A stretch of 64,000 nt of DNA, taken from contig JAUKTV010000010.1 in assembly GCA_030549205.1 (NCBI GenBank), positions 868,001-932,000 on the forward strand, read 5' to 3'. How positions within the stretch are numbered: the first letter of the stretch is position 1; each line of letters begins with the position of its first letter. A model generated the notes under the pieces. It searched no databases. It was not told the DNA's origin and worked only from the letters and a program-made list of their open reading frames with translations. The translations under genes and the position numbers were made by a program. This DNA comes from Apiosordaria backusii (Eukaryota > Ascomycota > Sordariomycetes > Sordariales > Lasiosphaeriaceae). Below, in pieces: positions 1 to 11,759 of the stretch.

Positions 1-534
1 CCGACAACCGGCCATTCATAAGTGACAGCACAGAACAACTGCAGCCGCCCCCAGCCCTGCTTGTTTTCTTGTCGATCATGGATCATTTCCAGGCACACAC
101 CTCTCTTGGTGTCACCCCCACCTCCTGGATATAAATACTTTCCCACCCCCCCGCTGCTTTCCATCTGTTTCCTCTTTTCCTCCCTCCCCCCCTCATCACA
201 CAACCAACGGGTCGCAAAGCTCTTCGCTGGAGTTTTTCTGGAGTTCTCTCTCCAGGGTCTCTCCACCCCCGGACCCCGTCAATCGTTTTTGTGCCTCTCT
301 CTCTCTCTCTCTCTTTTTACTCTTGCTTTTCCTTCGGGCCTTCATTCATTATTTTCGTCACTCTCTTGAAAACATACATGGAAAAAAGGTGGCGAGAGTA
401 ATTCAGACATAGTCTGTCTTTCCTTTTGCTGTCTTTTTGTCTCATCCCGCGCGCCTCGAGTCTTTTATCGAACCGAAACCACCATCACCACCACCTTCAG
501 CATCGCCATATTCCGATACAACAACACCGCCACC
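1..534 (+). promoter_or_regulatory. Promoter and 5' UTR of the BTB gene
   Basis: The stretch is rich in C and T on the + strand. A TATA-like TATAAATA sits at 130-137. A (CT)10 microsatellite lies at 295-314. The sequence just before the ATG at 535 reads CCGCCACC, a good eukaryotic start context. A 115-codon open frame at 22-369 is low-complexity and is not taken as a gene. Pyrimidine-rich leaders are common in fungal promoters; that this one drives the downstream gene is inference from position. Confidence 0.5.
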
Positions 535-1524
535 ATGTTCAAGCGTTCGTTCCGAAGCCGTGACGCCAGCACCTCCCAGCGGGAGGCTGCCTCGACGACA
601 ATGGATTCGCAACACCGGGTGGACAAGGCCGCGAGGCTGATGAAGAAGGGCTCCGTGCGGGATGCCCAAAAAGTGTCGAAATTGCAACGGTCGCTCAACA
701 ACGAAGAGACTTCGCGCACACAGAGTGTGCAGGCGAGGCTCAAGGACAAATCTCTTGCCCCTTCACCCATCGTCACCCTGGTGGTGGGCGCAGAAGCACG
801 ACTGTTTGCAGCGCACGAGGATGTGCTCTGTCAATCACCCTTTTTCGAGAGGGTGATCCGGAGTAACTTCACCGATGCGCAGAATAGAAGGATCTCACTC
901 CCGGACGAGGAGCCAGAGGTCTTCAGCGGAATCCTCGAATATCTCTACAAGGGCGACTATTACCCCCGCTTGTTGCACAACAAGCAGCGCAACTCTTGGG
1001 AGCTCGAGGACTCGCTTCCCCGTCGGGTCACACCCCAAACCTCCCCGACGATCAACGACTCACCTAAATTCGGAGGTGGCCGCGCAGGCCAAACCCCCCA
1101 GACACCCGCGGCTGTCGAGGCGACCGTCTTCCTCTCAGGCATCAGCCAGCATATCCTTCGCGACACGGCCATCTACTGTGCCGCTGATCGCTTCGGACTG
1201 GAAGAGCTCAAGAGGCTGGCGCTGAAGAAGCAAGGATTGCAGGCCGGCATCGACGTCGGCACCATCCTCCGCAGCGCTCAGTACTGTTACGCCAACACGC
1301 CCGACTCTGACAGCCGCCTGCGCGCCCATTACCTAGCACTCATCATCCGGTGCCGCAAGACCTTCAAGCGCAGTGGCACCATGCAGGCCGAGATGGAGAA
1401 GTGCGGCAGCGACGTGTACGGCGAGGGAAGTGGGAAGTTGTTCTTTGATCTGTTTGTTGCCATGTGCAACCACCTCGACGACGTCATCGATGCGAGCAAT
1501 GCGCGGACCCCCAAGACGATTTGA
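535..1524 (+). CDS. BTB/POZ domain protein
   Basis: Uninterrupted 329-codon frame with a strong start context (CACCATG). Residues about 1-75 are basic, polar and low-complexity. A BTB/POZ fold begins near residue 78 (PIVTLVVGAEARLFAAHEDV), followed by the expected helix (SPFFERVI) and the EPEVFSGILEYLYKGDY segment. The domain is split by a long loop (about residues 150-205, rich in Thr/Pro) before helices resembling its C-terminal part (YCAADRFGLEELKRLAL). The family mediates dimerisation and often acts as an adaptor for Cullin-3 ubiquitin ligases. No second domain (BACK, Kelch, zinc finger) is visible, so the partner and role are unknown. No intron is needed. Confidence 0.85.
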   Translation: MFKRSFRSRDASTSQREAASTTMDSQHRVDKAARLMKKGSVRDAQKVSKLQRSLNNEETSRTQSVQARLKDKSLAPSPIVTLVVGAEARLFAAHEDVLCQSPFFERVIRSNFTDAQNRRISLPDEEPEVFSGILEYLYKGDYYPRLLHNKQRNSWELEDSLPRRVTPQTSPTINDSPKFGGGRAGQTPQTPAAVEATVFLSGISQHILRDTAIYCAADRFGLEELKRLALKKQGLQAGIDVGTILRSAQYCYANTPDSDSRLRAHYLALIIRCRKTFKRSGTMQAEMEKCGSDVYGEGSGKLFFDLFVAMCNHLDDVIDASNARTPKTI

Positions 1525-2994
1525 GAGGGTGAGCTGAACCTTGCACGTATGGAAGGCAGCAGGCAGATATCTGGCGTTACCAAGGCATAACAAGGAGGAA
1601 TCTATTTCAGGGCAGGAAGCTGAATATTTGGATTGCGTATATCGAGGGGCTTGACGGTGATGGGCTTGCGTCTTCTTTTGCTCTTACTCAACATCCGGCG
1701 TTTGGTCTTTTCTCATCCACAGCTCCCAGATCTTCACATCAGATTGGAACACCATTTGGGAGACATTTCATTCACACTGAAATCTCTTCACTTCTTTCGA
1801 GGTTGGCCGACCAATTGCTATTTTGATGTACAAGATTTGTGGAGTGAGGGGGGGCCTAATGTCGATATACGATGTGAGTATTGTGGCGGAGGCGAGACAG
1901 TGCCGCAGCTCACAAAACCCTTCCCCTCTGCTCTCTGAATCTCTTCTTTGCTTTGATTCCCCTGCTTTTGGAATGTCGGGCTGTTTTGGTATTTGCTTTT
2001 TGGTTTCTGCTTTTTCTGGGCTGTTTCTAGTTGGCTGGGGGAGCTAGTCTTCGCTGGTCGATCGATTTGCTCAAGGAGATATTTGCAGGGGCTTTTTACG
2101 GCGTCATCAGAACAGGAAGCTTTTTCTCATCGATACCCTCACCCCCAACTCCATTAATGATGGAAACAACAAAAAAACACATCTCTGCCACACACACACT
2201 CATCTCACACACACCGAGAAAAACTACAAAAAAATAGGTCAAAACCCCCAACCATGGATTGTGTACTTTTTTACCGTCTCTTGTTCAGCTTGCTGGACTT
2301 GATGACACCTTTTTTGCTCTTTCAACTTTGGGACACGGGAACGGAACGGAACATCTCAACTACACAGCTACTTTTTGTGTTTTTCCCTGGCGTTTTCTGG
2401 AAGCACACAACTTGGCGGCTCCAACACCACTCTCAGATTGAACAACAATACCCGGGGTTGGCTTGAACTTTGCCCCCCATTGCATTCTTACATCGACAAG
2501 CGCAGCATACACCCAAAAAAATACACAGCACACACACTCACAACGCACAACTTTATTTCTTTTGTCTATTTGTTTGCAACAAATCGACAAAGCTTGGTCA
2601 ACCAAAACAATCAGGATGATCATGGTTGGGAGGGTCGAAAACTCTGAACTTCGGTGGGTGGAAAAGGCCATGCATGGATTGCTGGTAATTCTTGTTGGAC
2701 TTGAAGGACAAGAAAAAGGACATTCATTTGTTTAACGACTTTGATGATGATGTAACGAATCTTCTTTTTTTGTCAATTTTTGAGGGCCTTGTTTATACAA
2801 CAAGGCTTGCCAAAACATACACACTAGTCCTACTTTGCTTGAAGGTCAATAGGATTAATGGGAGACGAAAAGAGTCGGCCACCTCAATTTTTTGTTCCTG
2901 TTTCTTGCTTGCTGTGATGTGATGTGATGTTTTTGGGTATTACAGCCTTGTCCACACCCTCCCAGTCCTTGCCCAAGCCATACCTCAAGCCAGT
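1525..2994. other. Intergenic region between the BTB and DUF1349 genes
   Basis: No convincing gene. It presumably holds the 3' UTR of the BTB gene and, at the right, the 3' end of the convergent DUF1349 gene. Composition alternates between T-rich and CA-rich low-complexity stretches (for example ACACACACTCA-type runs near 2195-2230 and 2525-2545). A short GTGATGTGATGTGATGT repeat lies near 2914-2930. The small open frames in this stretch have no recognisable domains. Confidence 0.6.
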
Positions 2995-3641
2995 TCACTC
3001 CCTCCACTTAATCTCCATATCCTTCACCTCCACCTCCAGCTCCCCCAAATCCCCCTTCGCCGGCCTAGCAGCCATAGCCCCCACCTCTACCGTCCACTTG
3101 TCGAGATCATCAAGCCCATACACCCAGCAAATCTCCCTCACCGGCACCTTTTCCGCCGACGACAGCACCTGGTACACCCAAAGCGAAATACCATTCTCGT
3201 CCCCGCCCTTTTCGATAGAGATTGTCGTCCATAGAGTAGAAGGAGGGTCATCGGCGAGGGGGGCTACAGACCAGTCGGCCCAGTTGTCGCAGGAGACTAC
3301 GGAGAGGCGGGGGGTGGAGTTGTAGTATTCGATGCCGGCTTTGATCCACTTGTTTTGTTTTTGGCTGGGGTGGGTGAAGGTGAGGAGGAGGCCGCCTTGG
3401 TCGTACTGGTGGGTGTAGGGGAGTTTGAATGTGACGGAGGTGGACACGAAAGAGAGGAGGGGGGCGGTGGAATTTAGGTAGGAGGGGGCTGTTGAGGGTG
3501 CTAGAGGCGAGAGTTAGTCGAGAGGTATAAAGAGAAGAAAGGGGGGAAAGAGAGGGAAAGAGTACCGTTGAAGATGTCTGTGGAGGGGGGCTTGCGCCAG
3601 ATGTCGGTTGCTGGGGGGGCGCGGATTGTGAAGGAGGACAT
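2995..3641 (-). CDS. DUF1349 family protein (concanavalin-like fold)
   Basis: Two exons on the minus strand: 3641-3566 (76 nt) and 3500-2995 (506 nt), with a 65-nt intron (GTACTC...CTAG). The joined frame is 582 nt, giving 193 residues beginning MSSFTIRAPPATDIWRKPPS. Motifs fitting the family are the early DIWRKPP, a Tyr-rich strand (QYDQGGLLLTF), the KAGIEYYN segment and the VSCDNWADWSV strand. These are typical of the short DUF1349 proteins related to the yeast 'regulation of enolase 1' proteins, which have a beta-sandwich resembling concanavalin. The biochemical function of the family is poorly defined. The 193-residue length fits it. The neighbouring BRF1 gene is divergent and shares the upstream spacer. 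Confidence 0.82.
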
Positions 3642-4853
3642 GGTGGGTGGTTGTAGACGACAATGGGTTGAAGATAGAAAGATGGAGGGATAGTCAGAGG
3701 GTTTAAAACGAGTCAGGACAGCAACGCGGGGGACAGATATTTATATTGATACGTGGTGAACAACTACTACGCAAATACGAGAAAAGGGAACATCAATTGC
3801 TGTTGGCGGGACATCACCACATGTGGTCACTCAAGTCGCTGATTGAGGGGCATTATGGTGGGGTCGCAGCCCCGGTGGTAGGAAGCGGGGGGGGGCTTCT
3901 CACCTGCCTGTTCTTGTTCAAGCACGGCATTTGTGCTGTGCTTTCTTGTCGGAGTTGCCCATCTGAGATAGCAGCCGAATTGGCAGCTCCGCCTGGTGGT
4001 GGGCTCATCAAGGTTGTGAATGTGGCAGTGTGGGAAAGTCAAACATCGACATGGAAGAAGGAGGGGCAGGCGACCCGCATTTCCGGGCACATGGTCAGTG
4101 ACAATTGAATGGTCGGTGACGAAGTGAATTGAGGACGGCCTGGGGGTGACTGCAGGCAAGCAACGGGCCTGAGGACAAGTTGGCAGTTGGGCCGCGGCGA
4201 GTGCACAAAGAATCTCAGGGGGAAATGTTCCATTTGACGGGCACTACTCGAGCAAATAGCAGTGCTTTGTCGTTGACTGCATTACTCGTCGAGGGGTCAA
4301 ATGCAAAGCTTGCAAAAAAGTGATTCGAGCAGCATTCGAATCTTGACGTTCGTACCCCAGTCAAACTGCTGACTCATCTGCTGGCCCAAGCTTTCTGTCA
4401 TCTTTTTTCGCAGTGCCCACACACACCCCGCTTGACCATTCCTCAAGTTTTCCAAAATTCAATCCCCACCACAACTCTCGCTCTCTCAGAATTCTTCCAC
4501 CGCCAGTATCACCAGCTCTTGGCCAAGAAAATCCACCCAATCGTATTACACCCTTTCCTTCATTCCCATCATTGAGCGAGAGTTGCCTTGAAGACATCAC
4601 CACCTACTGTAAGCCGCCAGCTTCAGGATCACGATTCGGCAGCATCACCTGCCGGAGCCCCGCCGACGCTGTTTTTGGTGGGCGACGAACGCGTCGGTCC
4701 CTTGGTTTGCTTGACCTTGCAACTCGCACCCGGCAACAAGACTTCACCACACCACTTATCCTCGCGAAAACATCATCCACCACTCACTCTTACATTCTCA
4801 TCCTTCAAGAAGAATAACATCACTTGGCACGGAGAAGCGACAAATCATTCATC
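3642..4853. promoter_or_regulatory. Shared divergent promoter region, DUF1349 / BRF1
   Basis: A 1.2-kb spacer between two genes transcribed away from each other. It contains no supported coding sequence. The part close to BRF1 (about 4410-4810) is C-rich on the + strand, as expected of a fungal 5' UTR. No specific factor site can be assigned with confidence. Confidence 0.5.
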
Positions 4854-7358
4854 ATGCCTCCCAAACCCAAGAACAAACGGCTGAACCGCGTTGGTCGTAT
4901 CATAGAGCTTGAGGAGCGCAGAAGAGAGTCGTCCATTGCTCCATCCCCCTCGCCTGCCCCGACAACCCAGGCCGAGGCTTCACCCAGTAACCCCAACAAG
5001 CCGACCTGCAAGAACTGCAGCAGTACCGACATTCAAGATGGAATCTGCCAGGAATGCGGTTTGGTCATCAGCGAACACAACATCGTCGCCGAGATCGTGT
5101 TCGGCGAGAGTTCGAATGGAGCCGCTGTCGTTCATGGTAGTTATGTGGCTGCGGATCAGGGCGGAGTGCGTCCCTCTGGATCCGGTCTGTCCTTTCGCCG
5201 AATCCCTGGCGCAGGCCTCAAAGAAGCTCGCCAACGCGCCGAGAGAGAGGCGAGGGACCTGTTTAATCAGATGGTCTACCAGCTACACGTACCTCAAGAG
5301 ATGGCCGAGCATGCCTTCAAGAACTACAAGCTCGCCGTGGATGCCAATTTCGCAAAAGGTCGCAGGAAGCCTAATGTCGCCGCCGCTTGCATGTATGCCG
5401 CTTGCCGCGTTTCTGGGCAAAACCAAATCATGCTAATCGATTTGGCCGATATCGTCAAGGAAGATGTGTTCCTTCTGGGTCGCAACTTCAAAGAGCTCCT
5501 GAGACGAGTTCCTTCGCTCGACAACGGCTACAACCCTCTTACCTTTGAGGATCTGATCTATCGCTTCGCCTCCAAGCTGGAGTTTCTTCACGACACTAAC
5601 AAGGTCGCTACTTCGGCAATTCGCATTGCGCGTCGTATGATGAAGGACAACATTAGTATTGGTCGTCGACCCGCGGGTATCTCTGGCGCCGCCATCATCA
5701 TGGCTGCTCGCGCGCACAACTTCCGCCGCACGGTTCGCGAGGTTGTTTACATCGCTAAGGTCACCATGGCTACTCTGCAGGAGCGCATGGCTGAGTTCGC
5801 TGCCGTCCCCGCTGCCAAGCTCTCCATCAAGGAGTTCATGGAAAATGACAATTTGCATCCCGCGGCTTCTCATGATCCCCCTGTGGTCTACAAACAGTCC
5901 AAAGAGTGGCTCGAGCAACACCCCAAGAAAGCCAAGAAGAGAAAGGCATCGGCAACCACTCCCGAAGGTACCGAAGATTCCCAAGAGCCCGACCAGCAAG
6001 GCAATTCCAAGCGACAGAGAACCTCTTCAGACCCCGAGACGCCAGTCCCTGAAGCCGAGGAAAGCCCCGCCCCCAACGTCGATAAGGACGGGTTCGTCAT
6101 TCCACCCAATCCCAATCAACAGGCCAAGCAGCAGCCTAACCAGCAACGAAAGGAGCTGCTGACCGCTCATGAACAATCACTGCTGATTGGTGGCTTGGAG
6201 TCGACCGATGATCAACTGGAGGTGGAAGCTTTGGCCAGAGAGTTCTACGATGAGGAAGATGCCCAGGAGTACGAGGCTAGCAGTGAGATGGCTATGGCCC
6301 GCCAGCAAGGCATCCACATCCCAGGTCTCAACGTCAAGATCAAGCCCAGGGCGGCTCCGAACCCTGTCGCCAACAACGCCCCAGCCAACGACAAGAATGC
6401 GACTGAGGGTTCTCAAAACGAGAACACGCAGCCCAAGAAGTCGAAGCCCAAACTCGTTATCGACAAGGAATGGGAGATGGACGAGGAGAACCTTGAGAAG
6501 GAGATGGAGGCTCACCTCAACAACCCAGCTTTCGTCAGTGTTACTGAAGACGTGGTCCATGAGGAACAACAGCTTGCGCAGCAGGTAGCGATTGAGCAGG
6601 CTGAAGAGACCCCCGTTGTGGAGACCCCCGTTGTGGAGACCCCGCAGCCCAGCGATGACCCCTCTCACACTGAGACAGGCGAGGAGGCTGAGATCTCTAC
6701 TTCACCCGCGGCCACTACTCCTCACACTGTTGCTGTCGACCCTCTTCTTGACCCCATCGTGCGCGAGGAGGAGTTTGAGGATGACCCGGAGGTCATGTAT
6801 TGCTGTTTGTCCGAAGAAGATAGGAAGATCAAGACCCAAATCTGGCTCAATCAAAACAAAGACTGGCTTCGCAAGCAACAGGAGAGGGTCTTTGCGCGAA
6901 AGATGGCCAAGGACAAGCCCAAGAAGAAGAGCCAGGGGAAGAAGGCTCGCATTGGAGAGGGCCAGACAGCTCCCGCTGGTTCCGCGGCTGAGGCTGCCGA
7001 GCGGATGCTTCAAAATCGCGCGCTTCAGGTCAGCAGAAAACTGGATTACGGCAAGATGGACAATCTCTTTGTCATCAACCAGGGCGGTCCTGGCTCCGCT
7101 GGAATGCAAAGTGCTATTGCCAGCGCTGCGGTGAGCGATGATGGAGAGGATGATGAAGAGATGACCGACGCTCATGCTCCGGCTACTTCATCCGTACCGG
7201 TGACAGCCGCTAAGGACGGTGCCGCCGCCAATGCGGACGAGGAAGAGGGCGACGAGGACGATTACCATCACGAGGAGACTCATGGTCAGGAGTATGACGA
7301 GGGCAATTACAACGAGGGGGAGTACGGTGATGATTACAACCCCTTTGGGGATGACTAG
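4854..7358 (+). CDS. BRF1: Transcription factor IIIB subunit BRF1
   Basis: Intronless frame of 834 residues; the ATG at 4854 is preferred to an upstream TTG at 4824. The protein is the TFIIB-related subunit of TFIIIB and recruits RNA polymerase III to tRNA and 5S promoters. Visible domains are an N-terminal zinc ribbon (Cys52, Cys55, Cys65, Cys68), two TFIIB-like cyclin repeats over roughly residues 125-300 (including KGRRKPNVAAACMYAACR and the RRPAGISGAAIIMAAR signature), and a long charged linker. The conserved BRF-specific block that binds TBP and B'' (DPEVMYCCLSEEDRKIK ... KLDYGKMDNLF) follows, then a very acidic Gly/Tyr-rich tail. The linker holds a tandem TPVVE duplication near 6608-6642. 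Fungal homologues are about 500-850 residues, so this one is long but plausible. Confidence 0.96.
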   Translation: MPPKPKNKRLNRVGRIIELEERRRESSIAPSPSPAPTTQAEASPSNPNKPTCKNCSSTDIQDGICQECGLVISEHNIVAEIVFGESSNGAAVVHGSYVAADQGGVRPSGSGLSFRRIPGAGLKEARQRAEREARDLFNQMVYQLHVPQEMAEHAFKNYKLAVDANFAKGRRKPNVAAACMYAACRVSGQNQIMLIDLADIVKEDVFLLGRNFKELLRRVPSLDNGYNPLTFEDLIYRFASKLEFLHDTNKVATSAIRIARRMMKDNISIGRRPAGISGAAIIMAARAHNFRRTVREVVYIAKVTMATLQERMAEFAAVPAAKLSIKEFMENDNLHPAASHDPPVVYKQSKEWLEQHPKKAKKRKASATTPEGTEDSQEPDQQGNSKRQRTSSDPETPVPEAEESPAPNVDKDGFVIPPNPNQQAKQQPNQQRKELLTAHEQSLLIGGLESTDDQLEVEALAREFYDEEDAQEYEASSEMAMARQQGIHIPGLNVKIKPRAAPNPVANNAPANDKNATEGSQNENTQPKKSKPKLVIDKEWEMDEENLEKEMEAHLNNPAFVSVTEDVVHEEQQLAQQVAIEQAEETPVVETPVVETPQPSDDPSHTETGEEAEISTSPAATTPHTVAVDPLLDPIVREEEFEDDPEVMYCCLSEEDRKIKTQIWLNQNKDWLRKQQERVFARKMAKDKPKKKSQGKKARIGEGQTAPAGSAAEAAERMLQNRALQVSRKLDYGKMDNLFVINQGGPGSAGMQSAIASAAVSDDGEDDEEMTDAHAPATSSVPVTAAKDGAAANADEEEGDEDDYHHEETHGQEYDEGNYNEGEYGDDYNPFGDD

Positions 7359-9429
7359 TCAAGGGGAGGCAAAATGGAGGGCGCTTCAGCGATTTTCAGT
7401 TTGTCTTTTTCACCAAGATACCCAATGCCCGAATTATCGAGGCAATTTGCACACAACTTTTGCGTTTTAGACTGGGCAAAGGTTTGGAGTTTGGGGGTTA
7501 TGATATGGAAAAAAGGGAAGGAAAGAAGCTGAAAGGACTTGAGCTGTTTTTGAAGGCAACTGTTAGAGGGATGGATATACCCCCCGATTTTATTGTGGTT
7601 GCATGCAGGATATTGTACCATTTTCACGGATAGATGGAGGATGATGGTTCAGCGCAGGGCTCTGCATTTGCTTTTCTGTTACTGGTTCTCTGGGTTTGAG
7701 AGGGAACAGTAAAGGGTGTACTCATATATATGAATAAAAGAAGGAAAAAAATGGTATATTTTAAAATACCTTTCGGTCTGTGCGAAACGTGATGTGAACG
7801 TGAGGGTCTTGATGTTCGGGCAGTTGGTGGGTGGGACGCGGCCCATCGGGTCAGCAGGTGGGCTTTCTCCGAGTTACTGTCCACACCCGCTAACATGCTA
7901 TTAGAATGGAGGTGATGGATGGGGAGATGTCCATCAACTTGACATGCTACTCCTCAAAAGATTCCATTGCCTAGTCCTATCTTTTACGCTGTTCTTGCGC
8001 CTTCCTTTCGGGGCTGGTGGGTGACCATCGCAGCAACATCTTGGCACTGCTGTCTGCATCACACTCGGCCATCAGCAGCAGGCGCACCAGCGCTATGGAT
8101 CAAGATTCGTGATGGTAAGCTGTCTTTACTGTTGAGAGATGCAAGTTCATTTATGACTGTCTACGGAAAGGGGACCACGAGAAGAAACAGTGGGGTGGGC
8201 TTATGAGAGACATGGCGTTGGTGCCTGGTCTTATGGTGAGTGAGGTCATGGAGAGTACATCAGAAGAGGGGCAGGGTCGGGAAAGCTCCTCTGAGCTGCA
8301 TCTTAGAGTTTGCACGACACTGCTCGCTGAATTTCGGAGTATGCATTCTGTACGACTTTATCAGATCAACAACAAGGGCGTTCATCGCCCGAACTGCTGC
8401 ATACCCCGTCCGAGCACACGAACCTGTGATTGATCGATAGGCTCCCTGGAGAAGACGCTCCCTAGAAGTCGATGCAAAGGCGTGCCGAGAACCACCGAAC
8501 TACCTGCCGCCACCGGCATCCGTGGCCTAGTGAGATGTGAGGAGGGGGACCGGGATTGCCGATCGATGCGGCATTCGGGGACCAGATGCATCTCTCCGCA
8601 TTGTTCCCTCGGTGGCTGTTTGGCTTGGTGTGGGGAACCCCGGTGAGATCTTCACCTTTACTCCTTCGGTATGGTCGGCAAGAGATTTTGTTGATGCGGT
8701 GGCTAATAAAGAGTACCACAGATGGCATCATGCCTTCTACAAGCTCACCTTCCTTGGCACACTTGGTTAAGATTCTGGGTCTTTGAATCTATGACACGGA
8801 GAGAAACTATTGGTTCTTGCCGATAACTACCCTTTGGGTTTTGATCTGAATCTTGAGTGCCCTGCGCTGACCTTCGGAAATCTCCCGGGGAAAGTCCGTA
8901 AAGCCAGAGCAGATGCGATACATTCATCTCCTCCACAGCAGACACTTGGCTGAGCTTATTTATTTTTCTTCTGTGTTCTTCACCGGCGCCCTAACCACAT
9001 GCTACTTTAGCTCCCGCAGGATCGAGGGTGTGGTTGCCCAGGTACGAATGGTTAAATGCTGCTCTCAAACCATCTGGTCGCCCAAAGTGCTCAAGGTCTC
9101 CGACAATTCACTTGGCAGATCTGGGGCTCTTTTTGTAACACAGGCACAGTACTTACCAGAGCACCAAAAGTTACTCCGGTCCCTTTTCCGAAGGAGCCAG
9201 AGATTTTGTTCCACGCTGGATTCAGCTGTTGAGCCTAGTAACGCCAACTCGATTGGGTAAGACACCGCCGAAGAAGCCGACTTACAGTAATCCTCCGAAT
9301 AAATCCCCCGAGTCAACCGGCAACCGCAAAGATTCAGCTGCCCCCTTCGATATCCAGCTTGAATATCCGGAAATATTCACCTCATCAAGCACTCCGACAC
9401 ACACGAGAGAGACCACATCATCACCAGCA
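7359..9429. other. Intergenic region, 2 kb
   Basis: No supported gene. Open frames are all under 120 codons, overlap each other on both strands and lack recognisable domains. The first few hundred bases are probably the BRF1 3' UTR. A 5' non-coding exon or an extra first exon of the downstream Cys-rich gene could lie in the right part, because that gene's frame stays open upstream of its first ATG to about 9229. Confidence 0.5.
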
Positions 9430-10405
9430 ATGAAGCCGACTCTGACCACATTCCAGGCCAAGCCTAAGCTGCCTGACCTCCCGCCGAGTTACATCGATAT
9501 CTGCTCTCCCTTCACCCCAAGAGCCTACTCCTGTTGCCAGTGCGGAAACACCCAACATGAACTCAGCTTCGTCAAAGGCAAAACTGTTACGTCCTGCCCC
9601 AGCCTCCACGACCCTCGAGCGTGTATCCCAAGTCATAATGGCGAAACGCACGGGTGCCACGTGTGGGATCACCTCTCCAAACCGGCCCTCACGCAACGCA
9701 CCCCTGCAGTTTTCTTGTGCGCAACATGTAACGCCGAACACTCGGTCCACGAGATCCTCACGCAAACCACGGTTACCTGCGAGTGCGGCGCACCCTCCTT
9801 AGAGGCCGTCTACGACCAATTTGGAACAATTTTGCTATGGTCCCGAGGTGACCCCAGCGTTTACGACCTGAGAGACGCCAAGAAGGTCGTTGAAGCCAGA
9901 CGGAGGTTGCGCGAAGTGGGAGCGATGCCATGGACCGAGTTCGAGGCAAGACTGCAGGAGTATTTCGAAGTGGCGGGCGAGCTGGAATTGTCAGACCAGG
10001 TTGATAAGATTGAGCAGTCGACGAAGAGGTTTGAGAGCAGCCCGAAAGAGTTGGGGATTCGAACCGAGATGTCACCTTCCCCTTCGCTTTCGCCCTCGAT
10101 GTCACCATCGCCCTCACCCCCGCCCTCGGAGGAGATGAGCAGTTTGGAGGAGATCAAGATGGTTTGTAAGGAAGCGGGCTTTGAACTGTTTACGGCAGAG
10201 GAGATGAAGGATCTGCTCTCAACTAAGCATAGCAGGGGTTGGAGTCAGGTTTCGTAAGTGTCATTTTTTCTACTTTTTGTTATGTAAACTTGTGTACTGA
10301 TAAGAAGGATATAGCGGAGCGAGCGTTGAGACTGAGGACTCATTTGATGCCGAGCTGGCCTTGGTGGGCATGATGAACCAGTCGCCGAGCTACAGACGCT
10401 CCTAA
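9430..10405 (+). CDS. Cys-rich protein with zinc-ribbon-like clusters, function unknown
   Basis: Two exons, 9430-10253 and 10315-10405, with a 61-nt intron (GTAAGT...ATAG). The joined frame is 915 nt, 304 residues. The first ATG of the frame is used; the frame is open further upstream, so a longer N terminus or another exon is possible. The centre holds paired cysteines (CCQCGN near residue 37, CATCNAEHS near 97, CECG near 115) and several histidines, suggesting one or two small zinc-binding modules. A Pro/Ser-rich repeat of the SPSPSLSPSMSPSPSP type follows, then a short acidic C terminus. I do not recognise the family. It looks like a fungal-specific nuclear or cytosolic protein of a type common near ascomycete housekeeping genes. 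Confidence 0.72.
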
Positions 10406-11759
10406 CCTAAACAAACGGCGATTGAGGGAAGGATATTAATGAGCATGCATAGGAACGGCGTTGGGTTAGTCATGGTAATACAGCGTTTTTATGTGGTTGA
10501 TTCGATACCCTCCTGGACACTGGACACTTGTTTTGGAGCTTTAAGCAGTGTTGGTCTGCTGATTTTCTCCTGTTGTGGATTGAGGCGGATTTACCCGAGG
10601 TTTAATGGATACAATATCTTTGTGAAATTGGGCCCTGATGATGGGTTGGAACTGGCCTGTCGGAACATTTGGAGATCTTGACCTCCTGGGCGCTGTCATC
10701 TCCGGTAAGTGTCCTCGCAGGTCAGGACATGCCTCCTGTAGAGGGCCCAGTTCCAGAACATTATAACCAATATGTCACATGTTTTCAATCATCTAGTGCT
10801 GCCTCTCTAAAGTAATAACAGTTTGAGATTCACAAACAGGCTACATAACCTAAGCAGCCCGCAAACTCCATGCCCCAAGCACATGGGCTCCCACACTTGT
10901 CACATTGCTAAGTAAGACTTTGTGCGAGCTACAGCTACCAAACTGTCAGAAATTCCAGAACCATGGCCTCGGATAGATCTGGCGCACAATGACAACACGA
11001 CTGCAGTTTATTTGTAAGAATTGGTACGCTACGGACCGCACGGAATCTTACATCTGCATGCATGCATGTATGCATAGGGTTTGCCGTGCCTTATCGAGGC
11101 GATCCGGTCGAGCCAGGCATAGATCCACGAGCTCTCAACCTTTGAGTTCGCTCAGCCAGAATTCACTGGCATGCTTGGGCTCTGCCACTTCAAACTTCAC
11201 GCCCTCAATCCCTAGCTGAACTGCAAATTCCCATTTGGTTCCATTCAATCTTGTTTTCATTTTCAAAATGGAGATTCTTACTCCCAAAAACCACACTCAC
11301 ATCAACCTTAGTGCCTACTTATCTGCATAGAATTTCGCCAGACTCGTTCTCTTTCTTACCCACCAGCTTTTTGAATACTCTAGACGACTGCAAGCCATCC
11401 TCCACCACCCTATTATTTCCATCCATGGTCCATCACAAGCCACTTCAAATTGAGCAGTGATTACGAGTCACCAGGCAAATCACCCCCTTATTCCCGTACG
11501 AGTACTGTCAGGCCCCAACGGTGTTCTCCCACAAGACAGTGAGAAGTCCTTCACGAATGTCCGTAGCTCTTATTCCCAGACCGCCCGCCTTGTGAATTCC
11601 GGTCCACTCGATCCTTTTTGAGTGACCATAATGTGAGAAAGCTGCCATCTCCTTGGTCAATCAAGCCCCCTACCTACCCTCCATTACCTACTCCTGAATT
11701 CTTGGCACGATCCATCCCTTTGCCAGATGCAGGCATCACGGGTGTAATATACCACGACC
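10406..11759. other. Intergenic region, 1.35 kb
   Basis: No supported gene. The only notable item is a TGCATGCATGCATG-type palindromic run near 11057-11078. Small open frames in the region have no recognisable domains. Confidence 0.5.

Noticed and set aside
4824..4853. TTG-initiated N-terminal extension of BRF1
   Set aside because: The first ATG at 4854 gives the normal compact N terminus before the zinc ribbon; a non-ATG start has no support.
6177..6668. Minus-strand 163-codon frame within BRF1
   Set aside because: Antisense shadow of the BRF1 linker; Leu/Val-rich only because the sense strand is Glu/Gln-rich.
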